Source of the DNA: an uncultured Aquimarina sp. | Lineage (GTDB): Bacteria; Bacteroidota; Bacteroidia; Flavobacteriales; Flavobacteriaceae | Direction: 5' to 3' | DNA: 50,275 bases | Assembly (NCBI GenBank): GCA_947499005.1 | Contig: CANMML010000028.1 | Span: forward strand, 1 to 50,275 | In this document: positions 8,723 through 17,499 of the stretch, in pieces | Layout: each line of letters begins with the position of its first letter | How positions within the stretch are numbered: the first letter of the stretch is position 1 | The notes under the pieces: generated by a model | What the model was told of the DNA's origin: nothing | Database searches by the model: none | Seen by the model: the letters and a program-made list of their open reading frames with translations, nothing else | Position numbers and translations under genes: made by a program

Positions 8723-10603
8723 TTATCCCATCTTATCCGCTAATTCCATCCAACGCATTTCTTTTTCTTCGATGTCGTTTACAATAGCTTTTAGTTTTTT
8801 TGATAGTTCAATAAGTTTATCGCCCTCCAAAGTTCCTTCAGCAAAAATAGCTTCGATATCCGTTTTTTTGTTTTCTAATTTTTTTAGCTCCCTTTCAATT
8901 TTAGAAAACTCCTTTTGTTCATTATAAGATAATGTAGTGCTATTGTCTTGTTTCCAATGCCCTTTTTCTTTTTTGGATACTTCTGTAGTTTTTACAGCTA
9001 CAGCTTCTTCTTTTTTAGGGGCACTTTTATCGTAAGCTCTATAATCGGAATAATTTCCAGGGAAATCACTAATTATTCCTTGCCCTTCAAATACAAACAA
9101 GTGATCAATAATCTTATCCATGAAATAACGATCATGCGATACTACTAGTAAACAGCCAGGGAAATCCAATAAAAAACTTTCTAATACATTTAATGTCACG
9201 ATATCCAAATCGTTTGTAGGCTCATCTAAAATTAAAAAGTTTGGATTTTGAATTAATACAGTACACAAATAAAGTCTTTTTCGTTCCCCACCACTTAATT
9301 TTTCTACAAAGTCATATTGCTTTTTTCGGTCAAACAAAAAGCGTTCGAGTAGTTGACCCGCAGAAATGATTCTTCCTTTTTTAAGCGGAATATATTCTCC
9401 AAATTCTTTAATTACCTCTATTACTTTTTGACCTGGTTTAATTTTGATACCACTTTGGGTATAGTATCCTATTTTGACGGTTTCCCCGACGATAACTTTT
9501 CCGCTATCCGGAAGCTGATTTCCTGTTAATAGATTAAGAAAAGAAGATTTACCAGTACCATTTTTTCCGATAATACCAATGCGTTCCCCTTTCTTAAATA
9601 CATATTCAAATTGATCGGAAATGATTAAATCTCCATATTTTTTTGAAACCTTATGTAGTTCAATGATTTTACTACCTAAACGTTCCATGTTAATTTCAAG
9701 AGTTACTTGATGATCATCACGACGTTGCTTTGCTTTTTTCTTTATTTCAAAGAAATCGTCAATTCTCGATTTGGACTTTGTGGTACGTGCTTTTGGTTGT
9801 CGACGCATCCAGTCCAGCTCTTTTTTAAATAACTGTTTAGTTTTTCCTAATTCGGCAGCTTCAGCAGTTAGACGTGCATCTTTTTTTTCTAGGTAGTAGG
9901 CATAGTTTCCTTTATAACTATACATTTCACCTTGGTCCAATTCAACGATTTCATTACAAACATTTTCTAAGAAATAACGATCATGTGTTACCATAAATAG
10001 GGTGACACTTTCACGTGCAAAGAATTCCTCTAACCATTCGATCATTTCTAGGTCAAGGTGGTTGGTCGGCTCATCTAAGAAAATCAATTGAGGTTTACTC
10101 AATAATATATTGGCTAATGCCAAACGTTTTTTCTGCCCACCAGATAATGATTCAACTTTTAATGATAGATTATCGAGTTTTAATTTGGATAGAATTTGTT
10201 TGTATTGAGTTTCGAAGTCCCACGCTTGAAGACGTTCCATGGTATCGAATGCTTTTTGCATACGATCGGCATCATCGGGATTTGCCATAGCACCTTCGTA
10301 TTCGGCCATAGCACGTAAGATTTCATTATCTCCAGTGAAAATAGTTTCTTCGATGGTTAAATGCTGATCTAGTACAGGATCCTGTGGTAAGAAAGCTGTT
10401 TTTAACCCATTTCTGTATACTACTTGCCCATGATCGGGAAGATCGGTTTTGGTAATGATGTTTAGTAAGGAAGTTTTTCCTGTTCCATTTTTAGCAACGA
10501 AACCTATTTTTTGGCCTTCATTGATTCCAAAAGATATATTTTCAAACAACACACGTTCCCCAAAAGCCTTGGCAACGTTTTCAACAGAAATGTAATTAAT
10601 CAC
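8723..10603 (-). CDS. ABC-F family ATPase (Uup-like)
   Basis: 626 residues with two ATPase domains and no membrane segment. Domain 1: Walker A AKNGTGKT at 37-44, signature LSGGQKKR, Walker B LIFLDEPTNHLDL. Domain 2: GKNGTGKS, LSGGERKR and FLILDEPTNDLDI. The linker between them is a charged helical region with RRQPKARTTKSKSR, and the last about 90 residues form a coiled coil (KEFSKIERELKKLENKK), as in Uup. ABC-F proteins act on ribosomes or on DNA intermediates; Uup is linked to precise transposon excision and to ribosome function. The gene is alone between two other minus-strand units and is likely constitutive. Confidence 0.9.
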   Translation of the reverse strand: MINYISVENVAKAFGERVLFENISFGINEGQKIGFVAKNGTGKTSLLNIITKTDLPDHGQVVYRNGLKTAFLPQDPVLDQHLTIEETIFTGDNEILRAMAEYEGAMANPDDADRMQKAFDTMERLQAWDFETQYKQILSKLKLDNLSLKVESLSGGQKKRLALANILLSKPQLIFLDEPTNHLDLEMIEWLEEFFARESVTLFMVTHDRYFLENVCNEIVELDQGEMYSYKGNYAYYLEKKDARLTAEAAELGKTKQLFKKELDWMRRQPKARTTKSKSRIDDFFEIKKKAKQRRDDHQVTLEINMERLGSKIIELHKVSKKYGDLIISDQFEYVFKKGERIGIIGKNGTGKSSFLNLLTGNQLPDSGKVIVGETVKIGYYTQSGIKIKPGQKVIEVIKEFGEYIPLKKGRIISAGQLLERFLFDRKKQYDFVEKLSGGERKRLYLCTVLIQNPNFLILDEPTNDLDIVTLNVLESFLLDFPGCLLVVSHDRYFMDKIIDHLFVFEGQGIISDFPGNYSDYRAYDKSAPKKEEAVAVKTTEVSKKEKGHWKQDNSTTLSYNEQKEFSKIERELKKLENKKTDIEAIFAEGTLEGDKLIELSKKLKAIVNDIEEKEMRWMELADKMG

Positions 10604-10663
10604 TAGATGTATTTTTTAAACAGTAAAAGTACGAAGTACTTCGGTTAGCTGGAAGAGTTATTT

Positions 10664-10698
10664 TTGTTAGTTGTTAGTTGTTAGTTGTTAGTTGTTAG
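10664..10698. repeat. Tandem heptamer array TTGTTAG x5
   Basis: Five exact copies of the 7-bp unit TTGTTAG between the first popT-like gene and the ABC-F gene, ending 26 bases beyond the stop of the popT-like gene. Such arrays expand and shrink by slippage. Confidence 0.9.
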
Positions 10699-10723
10699 TA
10701 AATAGTATTCGGTACTTTTTCCT

Positions 10724-11758
10724 TTATGCCTTAGACTTCTTACTTTTTTTTCCATAAGCCAACCATTCAAGATATAATACGATGGCTATTCCGAAGACAA
10801 TCCACCCAATCGCAATCCATGTGTCATTTGATAATTGTGGGATATAAGAATTATAATGATCCAAAACAGGATTTCCATTTGCATCGAGAAGCGAATTCCC
10901 AGAGGTATTTTGTTTAAATACTTTTTCCTTCCAAGGCCATACGACACTCAATGACCCTACGATAAAGCCTATTATACAAGCAAATGTAGTGGCTTTATGC
11001 TTTTTTAGAATGGCACTTAAAACATGAGATAGACTGACAAGTCCAAACATAGAACCTAGGGTGAAAACAAAAAGTACGATGAGTAATCGTTGTTGTTCGG
11101 GATTATTCCAGAAAGAAAAATTGAAGCTTAATAATTGCGGGAATATGCTATAAAGGGCATTTACAGAGTCTACTAAGAGCAATACATAATTTCCCAATAG
11201 AATTAAGATAAATGACCCTGAGAGTCCTGGTAATGTCATTCCGGAAACACTTATAATACCACAAAAGAAAACAAACCATAGGTTATCATTTTCCTGCTCG
11301 GGACTTAGATGTGTGATAGCAATACCGGCTAAAGTTCCTAATAGTACAAAACCAATATTTTTCCAACTCCATGATTCTTCGAAACCTTTAATAATATATA
11401 TCAATGATCCGATAATCATACCAAAAAATAATGCCCAAACATGAATTTCATAGAGTTCGAGCATATAATCTATTAGTAGAGAAATACTAAAGTAACTAAC
11501 TAACATTCCTAGGATAATATATCCTAGAAAAGATCCATTAATATATTGCCAAAAAGATATAAACCGAAAACCAACAAGTAATCGAAATGCCTTAAAGTTA
11601 AATTTCTTAAGCGAATAAATGAACTCTTCATAAAACCCTGCGACAAAAGCAACAACGCCACCAGAAACCCCTGGTACTTTGTTAGCTGCTCCCATGGCAA
11701 TTCCTTTTAATACTAAAAAGAATTTATCTAAAGGATTACGATCTAAACGTTCTTGCAT
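10724..11758 (-). CDS. DUF368 polyprenyl-phosphate transporter (PopT-like), copy 2
   Basis: 344 residues, strongly hydrophobic, with about eight to ten membrane helices. Two internal repeats carry the family marks: AANKVPGVSGGVVAFVAGFYEE near 23-44 and SVSGMTLPGLSGSFILILLGNY near 171-192. DUF368 proteins were shown to move undecaprenyl phosphate back across the cytoplasmic membrane for recycling in wall and glycan assembly; that function is inferred here from the family. The start overlaps the stop of the upstream paralogue by one base (TAATG), so translation is probably coupled. It is about 40 residues longer than its partner, mainly in a loop before the last helix and at the C-terminus (Lys-rich tail). 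Confidence 0.85.
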   Translation of the reverse strand: MQERLDRNPLDKFFLVLKGIAMGAANKVPGVSGGVVAFVAGFYEEFIYSLKKFNFKAFRLLVGFRFISFWQYINGSFLGYIILGMLVSYFSISLLIDYMLELYEIHVWALFFGMIIGSLIYIIKGFEESWSWKNIGFVLLGTLAGIAITHLSPEQENDNLWFVFFCGIISVSGMTLPGLSGSFILILLGNYVLLLVDSVNALYSIFPQLLSFNFSFWNNPEQQRLLIVLFVFTLGSMFGLVSLSHVLSAILKKHKATTFACIIGFIVGSLSVVWPWKEKVFKQNTSGNSLLDANGNPVLDHYNSYIPQLSNDTWIAIGWIVFGIAIVLYLEWLAYGKKSKKSKA

Positions 11759-12675
11759 TAATTATTTTTTGGAGCTACTTTTTCAAGTAATAAGATAACT
11801 AAAACACCTAAAATAGCCATTGTTATTGCGAGTAAAATTTGAGGATCTCCATCAAATTGTGTTGGCCAGATGGATATTTCTTTAATTGGAACTACTTTAT
11901 CCTTTACAATGGTAGTAGCAAGTACTTTTTTCCAAGGCCATATTTTATTTAAAGATCCAAATACAAAGCCTCCTAATAATGCTAAAGTGGGTTTTTCGTA
12001 GTTTTTAAATAGCCATTTTAAGAATTTAGAAAAGCTAAGAATTCCTACAGCGGCTCCTAATCCAACTGCTGCAATTTTTTTGATTTCAAAATTATGAACA
12101 GCTTCACTAATTGCACTATAAGCTCCTAATAACACCAATATGAATGAACCTGAAATTCCTGGTAAAATCATGGCACAACTAGCTAAAGCTCCTGCCATAA
12201 AAAGAAAGCCTAGAGAGCTATTTCCTGAAGTTGTGTTTAAAAGAGTAATACCAAAAGCAATGGATGCTCCTAAGGCAAAGAGCAATATGTTTTTCCAGTT
12301 CCAGTCTTTTACTTGTTTCGAAATAAACCAAGTACTGGCTAAAATTAACCCCCAAAAGAAAGCCCATAATGGAACAGGGTGTTCCGTTAATAAATAATGC
12401 ATTAATCGCATTACACTAAAGACACTAATAAAGATTCCTGCCATTAAAGGAACAAGAAAACTTAGGTTTGCTTTTTTCCAGAAAGCGCTAATGCCTTCAG
12501 TAAATAACACTTTAATTAGTGCAATATTGAAGTTTGAGATACTCTCAATTAATTCTTGATAAATACCTGAAATAAAAGCAATAGTCCCTCCAGAAACGCC
12601 AGGCACAACATCGGCAGCACCCATTCCCATTCCTTTTAATGCTAAAACTATATAGTCTTTTGTAGTACGACTCAT
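11758..12675 (-). CDS. DUF368 polyprenyl-phosphate transporter (PopT-like), copy 1
   Basis: 305 residues, same family and layout as the downstream copy: GAADVVPGVSGGTIAFISGIYQE near 19-41 and CAMILPGISGSFILVLLGAY near 164-183. The two copies are clearly related but well diverged, so the duplication is old. First gene of a two-gene unit read from the promoter at 12697-12726. A role in undecaprenyl phosphate recycling is inferred from the family; why two copies are kept is unknown. Confidence 0.87.
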   Translation of the reverse strand: MSRTTKDYIVLALKGMGMGAADVVPGVSGGTIAFISGIYQELIESISNFNIALIKVLFTEGISAFWKKANLSFLVPLMAGIFISVFSVMRLMHYLLTEHPVPLWAFFWGLILASTWFISKQVKDWNWKNILLFALGASIAFGITLLNTTSGNSSLGFLFMAGALASCAMILPGISGSFILVLLGAYSAISEAVHNFEIKKIAAVGLGAAVGILSFSKFLKWLFKNYEKPTLALLGGFVFGSLNKIWPWKKVLATTIVKDKVVPIKEISIWPTQFDGDPQILLAITMAILGVLVILLLEKVAPKNN

Positions 12676-12696
12676 AATACTTTAATAGTTAAGCCT

Positions 12697-12726
12697 CAAA
12701 AGTAAGTATTTGCTAGAGGTTAGCAA
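12697..12726 (-). promoter_or_regulatory. Bacteroidota-type promoter for the popT-like pair
   Basis: On the minus strand: TTG (12726-12724), 19-bp spacer, TACTTTTG (12704-12697), a perfect match to the TTG-N17-23-TAnnTTTG consensus. The start codon lies 21 bases beyond the -7 box. Confidence 0.7.
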
Positions 12727-12780
12727 GATTAAATTTTAGTCAAAGTTTTCATTTTAAAAATTGCAGAGCAATTTTTCAAC

Positions 12781-12850
12781 CATCAACCATCAACCATCAA
12801 CCATCAACCATCAACCATCAACCATCAACCATCAACCATCAACCATCAAC
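12781..12850. repeat. Tandem heptamer array CATCAAC x10
   Basis: Ten exact copies of CATCAAC (GTTGATG on the minus strand). The array begins at the stop codon of the next minus-strand gene, sharing one base with it, and lies 75 bases upstream of the promoter of the popT-like pair. Confidence 0.95.
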
Positions 12851-13266
12851 TAAATAGCAATCCCTCCAGCATTAGGTTCTAACAGCTGAACTTGATCTTG
12901 CAACCTAGAGATAAGAAGGCTCATCATTCGTTTATTAATCGCCGATGAGTTTTTTATGTATTCCTCATATTCCTCAACCGTAAATTGACCAATGATAATA
13001 CCTTTTAAACTGTTTCTGAATTTGATATCCTTTTGAATAGCATGCTCTATATATTTAAGACGCTTTTCTATATTGATTTCATAAAAGACATTCTTATTCT
13101 TTTTAATGTAGTTTTTAAAGACAGCAATAAAAAGATTGTTTTGAAGCTTTAGTACTGGACGAAGTATTTTGTTTTGGAAATACTCTTCACTACTCATGTT
13201 TGGAGTAATGCGTGCAGAAAGAATCTGAGGTCTTAAACTGACTATGGAGTGATCTCTATTTTTCAT
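12850..13266 (-). CDS. Conserved flavobacterial hypothetical (often mis-called glyoxalase)
   Basis: 138 residues, helical, no signal peptide. The central sequence (RPVLKLQNNLFIAVFKNYI and KDIKFRNSLKGIIIGQFT, about 36-54 and 96-113) is strongly conserved among Flavobacteriia in a protein that databases often label glyoxalase. I see no metal ligands or beta-alpha-beta modules of the VOC fold, so that label looks unsupported. A 7-of-8 match to the -7 box (TATCTTTA) lies about 30 bases upstream. Its stop codon is followed at once by the CATCAAC array. Confidence 0.75.
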   Translation of the reverse strand: MKNRDHSIVSLRPQILSARITPNMSSEEYFQNKILRPVLKLQNNLFIAVFKNYIKKNKNVFYEINIEKRLKYIEHAIQKDIKFRNSLKGIIIGQFTVEEYEEYIKNSSAINKRMMSLLISRLQDQVQLLEPNAGGIAI

Positions 13267-13443
13267 AATTCTAGAGGTTTACTAAAGATACCTAATTCAT
13301 GCAGCAGAATTACAACGAACGTAAAACATATTCACAGAGTTGTAAACAAATTCAATGAGACCCCTTTGTTGTTTGTAAAAACCAAATTCTAAAGACTTTT
13401 AATCAACGAGTTTTCATAATTTAGATACCACTAAATTTTAATT

Positions 13444-14256
13444 ATGGAAAAATTACCAAAAATTGCAGTACCGGTAGTTGTAGCTGCGGTATTACTATTT
13501 ATTCTTTTAGCGAAGTCTACTGTCACTATAGATGGAGGAGAGGCAGGAGTATTGTTTAAGCGCTTTGGCGGAGGAGTTGATACAGAGACAACATATGGAG
13601 AAGGGTTTCATATTGTTGCTCCATGGAATGATATGATAGTATATAAGGTAAGACAGCAATCTATTTCTGATCGTATGCAAGTATTGTCTGTAAATGGACT
13701 AGAAGTGAATGTAGATGGTACAGTTTGGTTTCAACCTAAACATGACGAGTTAGGAAAACTGCACCAAGAAAAGGGAAGAAACTATGTTGATAATATCCTA
13801 GCACCAGCGATTAGTGCAGCAGCACGTAGTGTCGTTGGACGTTATACACCCGAGCAATTGTATTCTAGTAAACGTGATGTCATTCAACAAGAAATCTTGG
13901 AAGAAGTGCGTAATGAAGTGAAAGATCAATACATTGTAGTGAATAAAGTTTTGGTACGTGATGTTACTTTGCCATCAACCATTAAAGGAGCTATCGAACG
14001 AAAACTAAAACAAGAGCAGGAATCATTGGAATATGAATTTCGTTTAGAAAAAGCAAAGAAAGAGGCAGAGCGCCAGCGTATTGATGCAGAAGGAAAGGCA
14101 GCAGCTAACCTTATTTTAAGCGCCTCTTTAACGGATAAAATTCTTCAAGAAAAAGGAATCGAAGCGACTTTGAAATTGGCTGAATCTCCAAATTCGAAAG
14201 TAGTTGTTGTAGGTTCAGGAAAAGATGGATTGCCTATAATTTTGGGAAATAACTAA
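13444..14256 (+). CDS. Prohibitin-type SPFH membrane protein
   Basis: 270 residues. One hydrophobic anchor (about 7-24), then the SPFH/band-7 domain from about 27 (VTIDGGEAGVLFKRFGG) to about 200, and a charged helical tail (EYEFRLEKAKKEAERQRIDAEGKA) that forms the coiled coil used for ring assembly. Length and order match bacterial prohibitin homologues. Such proteins form large rings in the inner membrane and often bind FtsH; the substrate or partner here is not visible. A strong terminator follows, so it is transcribed alone. Confidence 0.9.
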   Translation: MEKLPKIAVPVVVAAVLLFILLAKSTVTIDGGEAGVLFKRFGGGVDTETTYGEGFHIVAPWNDMIVYKVRQQSISDRMQVLSVNGLEVNVDGTVWFQPKHDELGKLHQEKGRNYVDNILAPAISAAARSVVGRYTPEQLYSSKRDVIQQEILEEVRNEVKDQYIVVNKVLVRDVTLPSTIKGAIERKLKQEQESLEYEFRLEKAKKEAERQRIDAEGKAAANLILSASLTDKILQEKGIEATLKLAESPNSKVVVVGSGKDGLPIILGNN

Positions 14257-14276
14257 TCTAATATTAACCTGAGACC

Positions 14277-14312
14277 AAAAAGAGGTTTAAATTTTTTTAG
14301 ACCTCTTTTTTG
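14277..14312 (+). terminator. Terminator of the prohibitin gene
   Basis: A perfect 10-bp stem (AAAAAGAGGT at 14277-14286, ACCTCTTTTT at 14301-14310) with a T run, 20 bases after the stop codon. Confidence 0.85.
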
Positions 14313-14333
14313 TTTTAGCTTTTAATTTTCTAC

Positions 14334-14740
14334 ATGAAACTTTTTGTAAGTGTCTTTGTTTTTCTAAGCACTTGGATTATAATAGCTCAGGAAAAACCTA
14401 ATATTTTATTGATTATATCTGACGATGCCGGATATGCAGATTTTGGTTTTCAAGGAAGTAAAGAAATGAAAACCCCTTATCTAGATGTGCTCGCTAAAGA
14501 ATCTGTGATTTGTAAACAAGCTTATGTTTCTGCAGCGGTTTGTGGACCCTCTAGGGCAGGGATTTTAACAGGGAAATACCAGCAGCGTTTTGGGTTTGAA
14601 GAAAATAATGTTCCTGGATACATGAGTACTTCGGGTACTATTGGTGATGATATGGGATTGCCCGAAGAGGAGAAAACAATAGGAAATATGAAGGAAAAGC
14701 TATGAAGCGTATGGATGCTTATAGGGATCCTGCTCCATAA
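14334..14740 (+). pseudogene. Truncated sulfatase with internal deletion
   Basis: The first frame gives 123 residues: signal peptide (1-18), [17 protein letters not shown] with the metal-binding Asp pair at 30-31, and the sulfatase signature with Cys70 ([13 protein letters not shown]), the residue normally converted to formylglycine. It stops at 14705 just after [10 protein letters not shown], where intact sulfatases continue for about 330 more residues. From 14702 another frame reads [12 protein letters not shown] and stop, which resembles a sulfatase C-terminus. The simplest reading is a large internal deletion that joined the two ends out of frame. The metal and substrate sites on the missing part are gone, so it cannot be active. 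Confidence 0.7.
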
Positions 14741-14758
14741 AAAAAACTTTTGCAAAAG

Positions 14759-14821
14759 TTAGTGAGAGTTAAAAAAACACCTTTCATATTGTAGTGTTTT
14801 GTTGGAGTGATTTCTCACTAA
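14759..14821. terminator. Long imperfect hairpin between convergent genes
   Basis: TTAGTGAGA (14759-14767) pairs with TCTCACTAA (14813-14821), and inside them AAAAAACAC-like and GTGTTTTGTT segments pair again. It lies between the dead sulfatase and the end of the TlpA-like gene and could stop transcription from both sides. A 16-bp perfect palindrome (14745-14760) abuts it. Confidence 0.4.
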
Positions 14822-14827
14822 ATTGTA

Positions 14828-16369
14828 TTATTCGATCAACTCAATTATCTTATTTTTAGTTAAATCACTCATTGTCTTTATAGCACCGGGTTTATAAATT
14901 CCTTTTTTATTTATAAAGGCATAACTAGGGAAACCACTTGTAGAAAAAAGAGACATTAATTCGCTTTCTATTTCTTGTTCAACAAATAGGTGTGTTCCTC
15001 CAATTTTTAATTTTTCAATCATAGATTTCCAGTTTTCAATGCTTGAATTTTGTGATGTGCATAAATAAATAAATTCTATAGGTAGATCTTTTGTTTCGTT
15101 TTGAAGCTTTTTGCTATGAGGCATTTCCTTTATACAAGGACCACACCATGTTGCCCAGAAATCAATTAACATAGCCTTCTGGTTATTAACTATTTTTAAA
15201 TTAGCGAGTAGCTTTTTAGCGTTTAATGTGTCAACTTTATATAGCTTTGCTCCGAAAGGTGTTCGAGTAATTAGCTGTCCTAGATTTGCTTTAGAATTAG
15301 AAGGATTAGCATTTTTTAAGATTTCTTTTATAGAAGTAGATTTTGCGAAACTCTCATCATACTCTTCTTGCAATAATTTTTTACACCAATTTGTTTGTAT
15401 ACTTTTCATAGTGACTTCCATCATTACCTTCTTTTCATTTAGTTTTTTATTTCTAAGATGAAGTTTTAGTACATCGGATTTGGATTGAGGAAATATACTG
15501 TCTAATTTTATAATTAATGTATCTATAGATTTTAATCCAGAATTTCTATTCGGATCTATAGTGCCATAAATGTAGTTGTATAAATAATTATTAAAAAGCA
15601 CCCCACTATTTGACATTAAATGTACAGGATGATTTTTTATTTTGTCAAATAATTCAGGTGACATTGTTTTACCCCAATTTTTCACACATATGCTACCATA
15701 ATAATCAGATTTTCTCTCATTTACGATAAGTTTCGAATAGATAGAAGGATTTAATTTTATAAATTCATTGTCAATATCATTTAGTAGGGAATATAAACTG
15801 TCATTTTTTTTATTGAACTCGTTATACTCCACATCTTCATTTATCATTAACTTGTTTTTTTTACTTGAAATGTCAAGTTGTTCTTCCCTTTTAAATAGTA
15901 CATGATTATTTAGATATTCATTCATTTTACCATCAGCGCCAAGATACCTTACTCCATCTCCATTCAAGAAAACCTTTCCTTTGTTTTTGATTGTTTTAGC
16001 ATCTAATTCAATGAATAAATCTGTATGGGCATAAATCCCAGCAAAAAACAATTCGCCAAGAGTTAGCCATATTTGTTGGTAAGGAAAAGCATTATCAAGT
16101 TGAAGTTCAAAACTACCATCGGCATTTAATTTGCAGTTTTTCTTACTTTGAAAATTAGCAAATGGAACTACTATTACATAATTTATCTTAAATTCTTTTA
16201 TATCTTCTTTTGATAGATTTAATATTTTTCCTTTTACTGTTGCGATATCTCTATTTTGAAAATAATTATCAAATTTTTCGTCTTCAATTGAAATATAGTC
16301 TTCTGATATTTGCCCCCAAATGGTTATTGATATCAAACTAAAAAATAGAATAAAATATGTAGTCTTCAT
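14828..16369 (-). CDS. TlpA-like thioredoxin-domain protein, large form
   Basis: 513 residues. Signal peptide (1-19, ending IWGQ), a long N-terminal region with a carboxypeptidase-like or DUF4369-like beta start (ATVKGKILNLSKED near 43-56), a helical middle, and a C-terminal thioredoxin domain with WATWCGPCIKEMP, active-site Cys409 and Cys412. This is the common Bacteroidota extracytoplasmic thiol oxidoreductase layout. The substrate is not visible. A degraded copy of its C-terminal coding sequence lies directly upstream at 16411-16520, and a second, short TlpA gene lies beyond that, so the locus has grown by duplication. Confidence 0.85.
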   Translation of the reverse strand: MKTTYFILFFSLISITIWGQISEDYISIEDEKFDNYFQNRDIATVKGKILNLSKEDIKEFKINYVIVVPFANFQSKKNCKLNADGSFELQLDNAFPYQQIWLTLGELFFAGIYAHTDLFIELDAKTIKNKGKVFLNGDGVRYLGADGKMNEYLNNHVLFKREEQLDISSKKNKLMINEDVEYNEFNKKNDSLYSLLNDIDNEFIKLNPSIYSKLIVNERKSDYYGSICVKNWGKTMSPELFDKIKNHPVHLMSNSGVLFNNYLYNYIYGTIDPNRNSGLKSIDTLIIKLDSIFPQSKSDVLKLHLRNKKLNEKKVMMEVTMKSIQTNWCKKLLQEEYDESFAKSTSIKEILKNANPSNSKANLGQLITRTPFGAKLYKVDTLNAKKLLANLKIVNNQKAMLIDFWATWCGPCIKEMPHSKKLQNETKDLPIEFIYLCTSQNSSIENWKSMIEKLKIGGTHLFVEQEIESELMSLFSTSGFPSYAFINKKGIYKPGAIKTMSDLTKNKIIELIE

Positions 16370-16410
16370 GAAATTATGTTTGATTAAGTATAGTAGAGAT
16401 GCATATTATG

Positions 16411-16520
16411 AGGCATAATTTAGGAACCCAGCTATAGAAAAAGAGATATCAATTCATTTTTTATTTCTTGTTCTAAGAATAGGTAGATTCTCTCAGTTTT
16501 AACTTTTTAATTGTTGAGAA
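16411..16520 (-). pseudogene. Remnant of a third TlpA-like gene (C-terminal part)
   Basis: DNA here aligns with 14917-15025, the coding sequence for the C-terminal thioredoxin domain of the large TlpA gene. Translated on the minus strand it reads LFLEQEIKNELISLFL, stop, LGS, stop; the intact gene reads LFVEQEIESELMSLFSTSGF at the same place. Shared DNA words include AGGCATAA and TATTTCTTGTTC. It has in-frame stops and no start, so it is a dead fragment. Confidence 0.75.
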
Positions 16521-16541
16521 ATGGCTAAACGTTGGGGATAT

Positions 16542-17243
16542 TTATTTCAGTTGATCTAATTTGTTGATAAATGACTTTCCGTTTCCAATTTGTAGTTCTT
16601 TACCAGGGTGCTGTTCATATGGAATTCCATATTCAGTAAATTTTACAATTCCGTTTTTATCTAGAAATAAATTAGTTGGATAAATTTTTAAATTTAATTG
16701 ATCTGTTAAATTCTTTGCATTTACGATGTGAAGAAATTTATAAGGGTGTTTTTTTAAAAAAGCATCAGTTTTCTCTTTGTTTTCATATGTAATAGCTACG
16801 AAATTGAACTGCTCTTTGTAATTATCGTAAATTTTGTTAAGTACAGGCATTTCATCAATACAAGATTTGCAATTTGTAAACCAAAAATTAATTAAAGTTG
16901 GCTTTCCATTTAAAGTATTTATCGAAAATTCTTTACCATCAATGTCTGTTAAGGTTATTTCAGGGAGTTTTTTATTGACATACTCGTTAAGAGGGCCAGG
17001 CATTTGCATGTCTAAATTAACGAAGTGAATAATTGAATCTTTTTTCTTCTCTGTTTTTGTTGTTCTTGCGAACACAGTAATCTCTTGACCTATATCTTTT
17101 TGCCACAATTCTTTCTTTTTAGAAATTACTTTTCCAAATTCTGATGCTGTAAATCTGTTGTTACCATCTGTGGAAAAATATTCTGTTTGTGATAAGCAAG
17201 TGAATGATGTTATTATTGATAAAGTTAATGCTATTAGTTTCAT
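16542..17243 (-). CDS. TlpA-like thioredoxin-domain protein, short form
   Basis: 233 residues. Signal peptide (about 1-19, ending CLSQ), an N-terminal region to about 90, then a thioredoxin/redoxin domain from about 93 (LPEITLTDIDGKEFS) with FWFTNCKSCIDEMP, active-site Cys125 and Cys128. It differs from the large form by lacking the long N-terminal module. Likely periplasmic or outer-membrane facing thiol-disulfide exchange. The gap upstream (17244-17499) contains an AT-rich imperfect hairpin at 17315-17348 and no gene. Confidence 0.85.
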   Translation of the reverse strand: MKLIALTLSIITSFTCLSQTEYFSTDGNNRFTASEFGKVISKKKELWQKDIGQEITVFARTTKTEKKKDSIIHFVNLDMQMPGPLNEYVNKKLPEITLTDIDGKEFSINTLNGKPTLINFWFTNCKSCIDEMPVLNKIYDNYKEQFNFVAITYENKEKTDAFLKKHPYKFLHIVNAKNLTDQLNLKIYPTNLFLDKNGIVKFTEYGIPYEQHPGKELQIGNGKSFINKLDQLK

Positions 17244-17499
17244 ATGTTAGGTGTTGTAATTGTTACCAATGTTATTGTTGATATAGCTATTGAGATATGA
17301 GGTTGTTTTGGTACATAATAACTAATAATATTTGGTTATTAGTATTATATCTAACGAGTTATTTGGAACTAAAGTAATTTAAAAATTGAATGAAAATTTG
17401 ATGTGTTAAAAAAATAGACAAATAACTCTTTAAAGTAAAAAAACAAATATTCCTCAATAGAAAATGATTGTTGTTAGATTCAATTATGGAAAAATAGAG

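Noticed and set aside
10664..10698. TTGTTAG array as a promoter or regulator binding site
   Set aside because: Its position behind a stop codon and exact tandem form suit a slippage repeat; there is no promoter element next to it.
12781..12850. CATCAAC array as a CRISPR
   Set aside because: The copies touch each other without spacers and are only 7 bp long.
12850..13266. Glyoxalase function for the 138-residue protein
   Set aside because: The name is common in databases but the sequence has no VOC metal ligands or fold pattern.
14745..14821. Palindromic region as an insertion sequence or MITE
   Set aside because: No target-site duplication or second copy was seen in the window. A bidirectional terminator remnant is simpler.
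17315..17348. Hairpin between the short TlpA gene and rluE as a terminator
   Set aside because: It is AT-only, has one bulge and lacks a T run on the minus strand, so it is not supported as a terminator.
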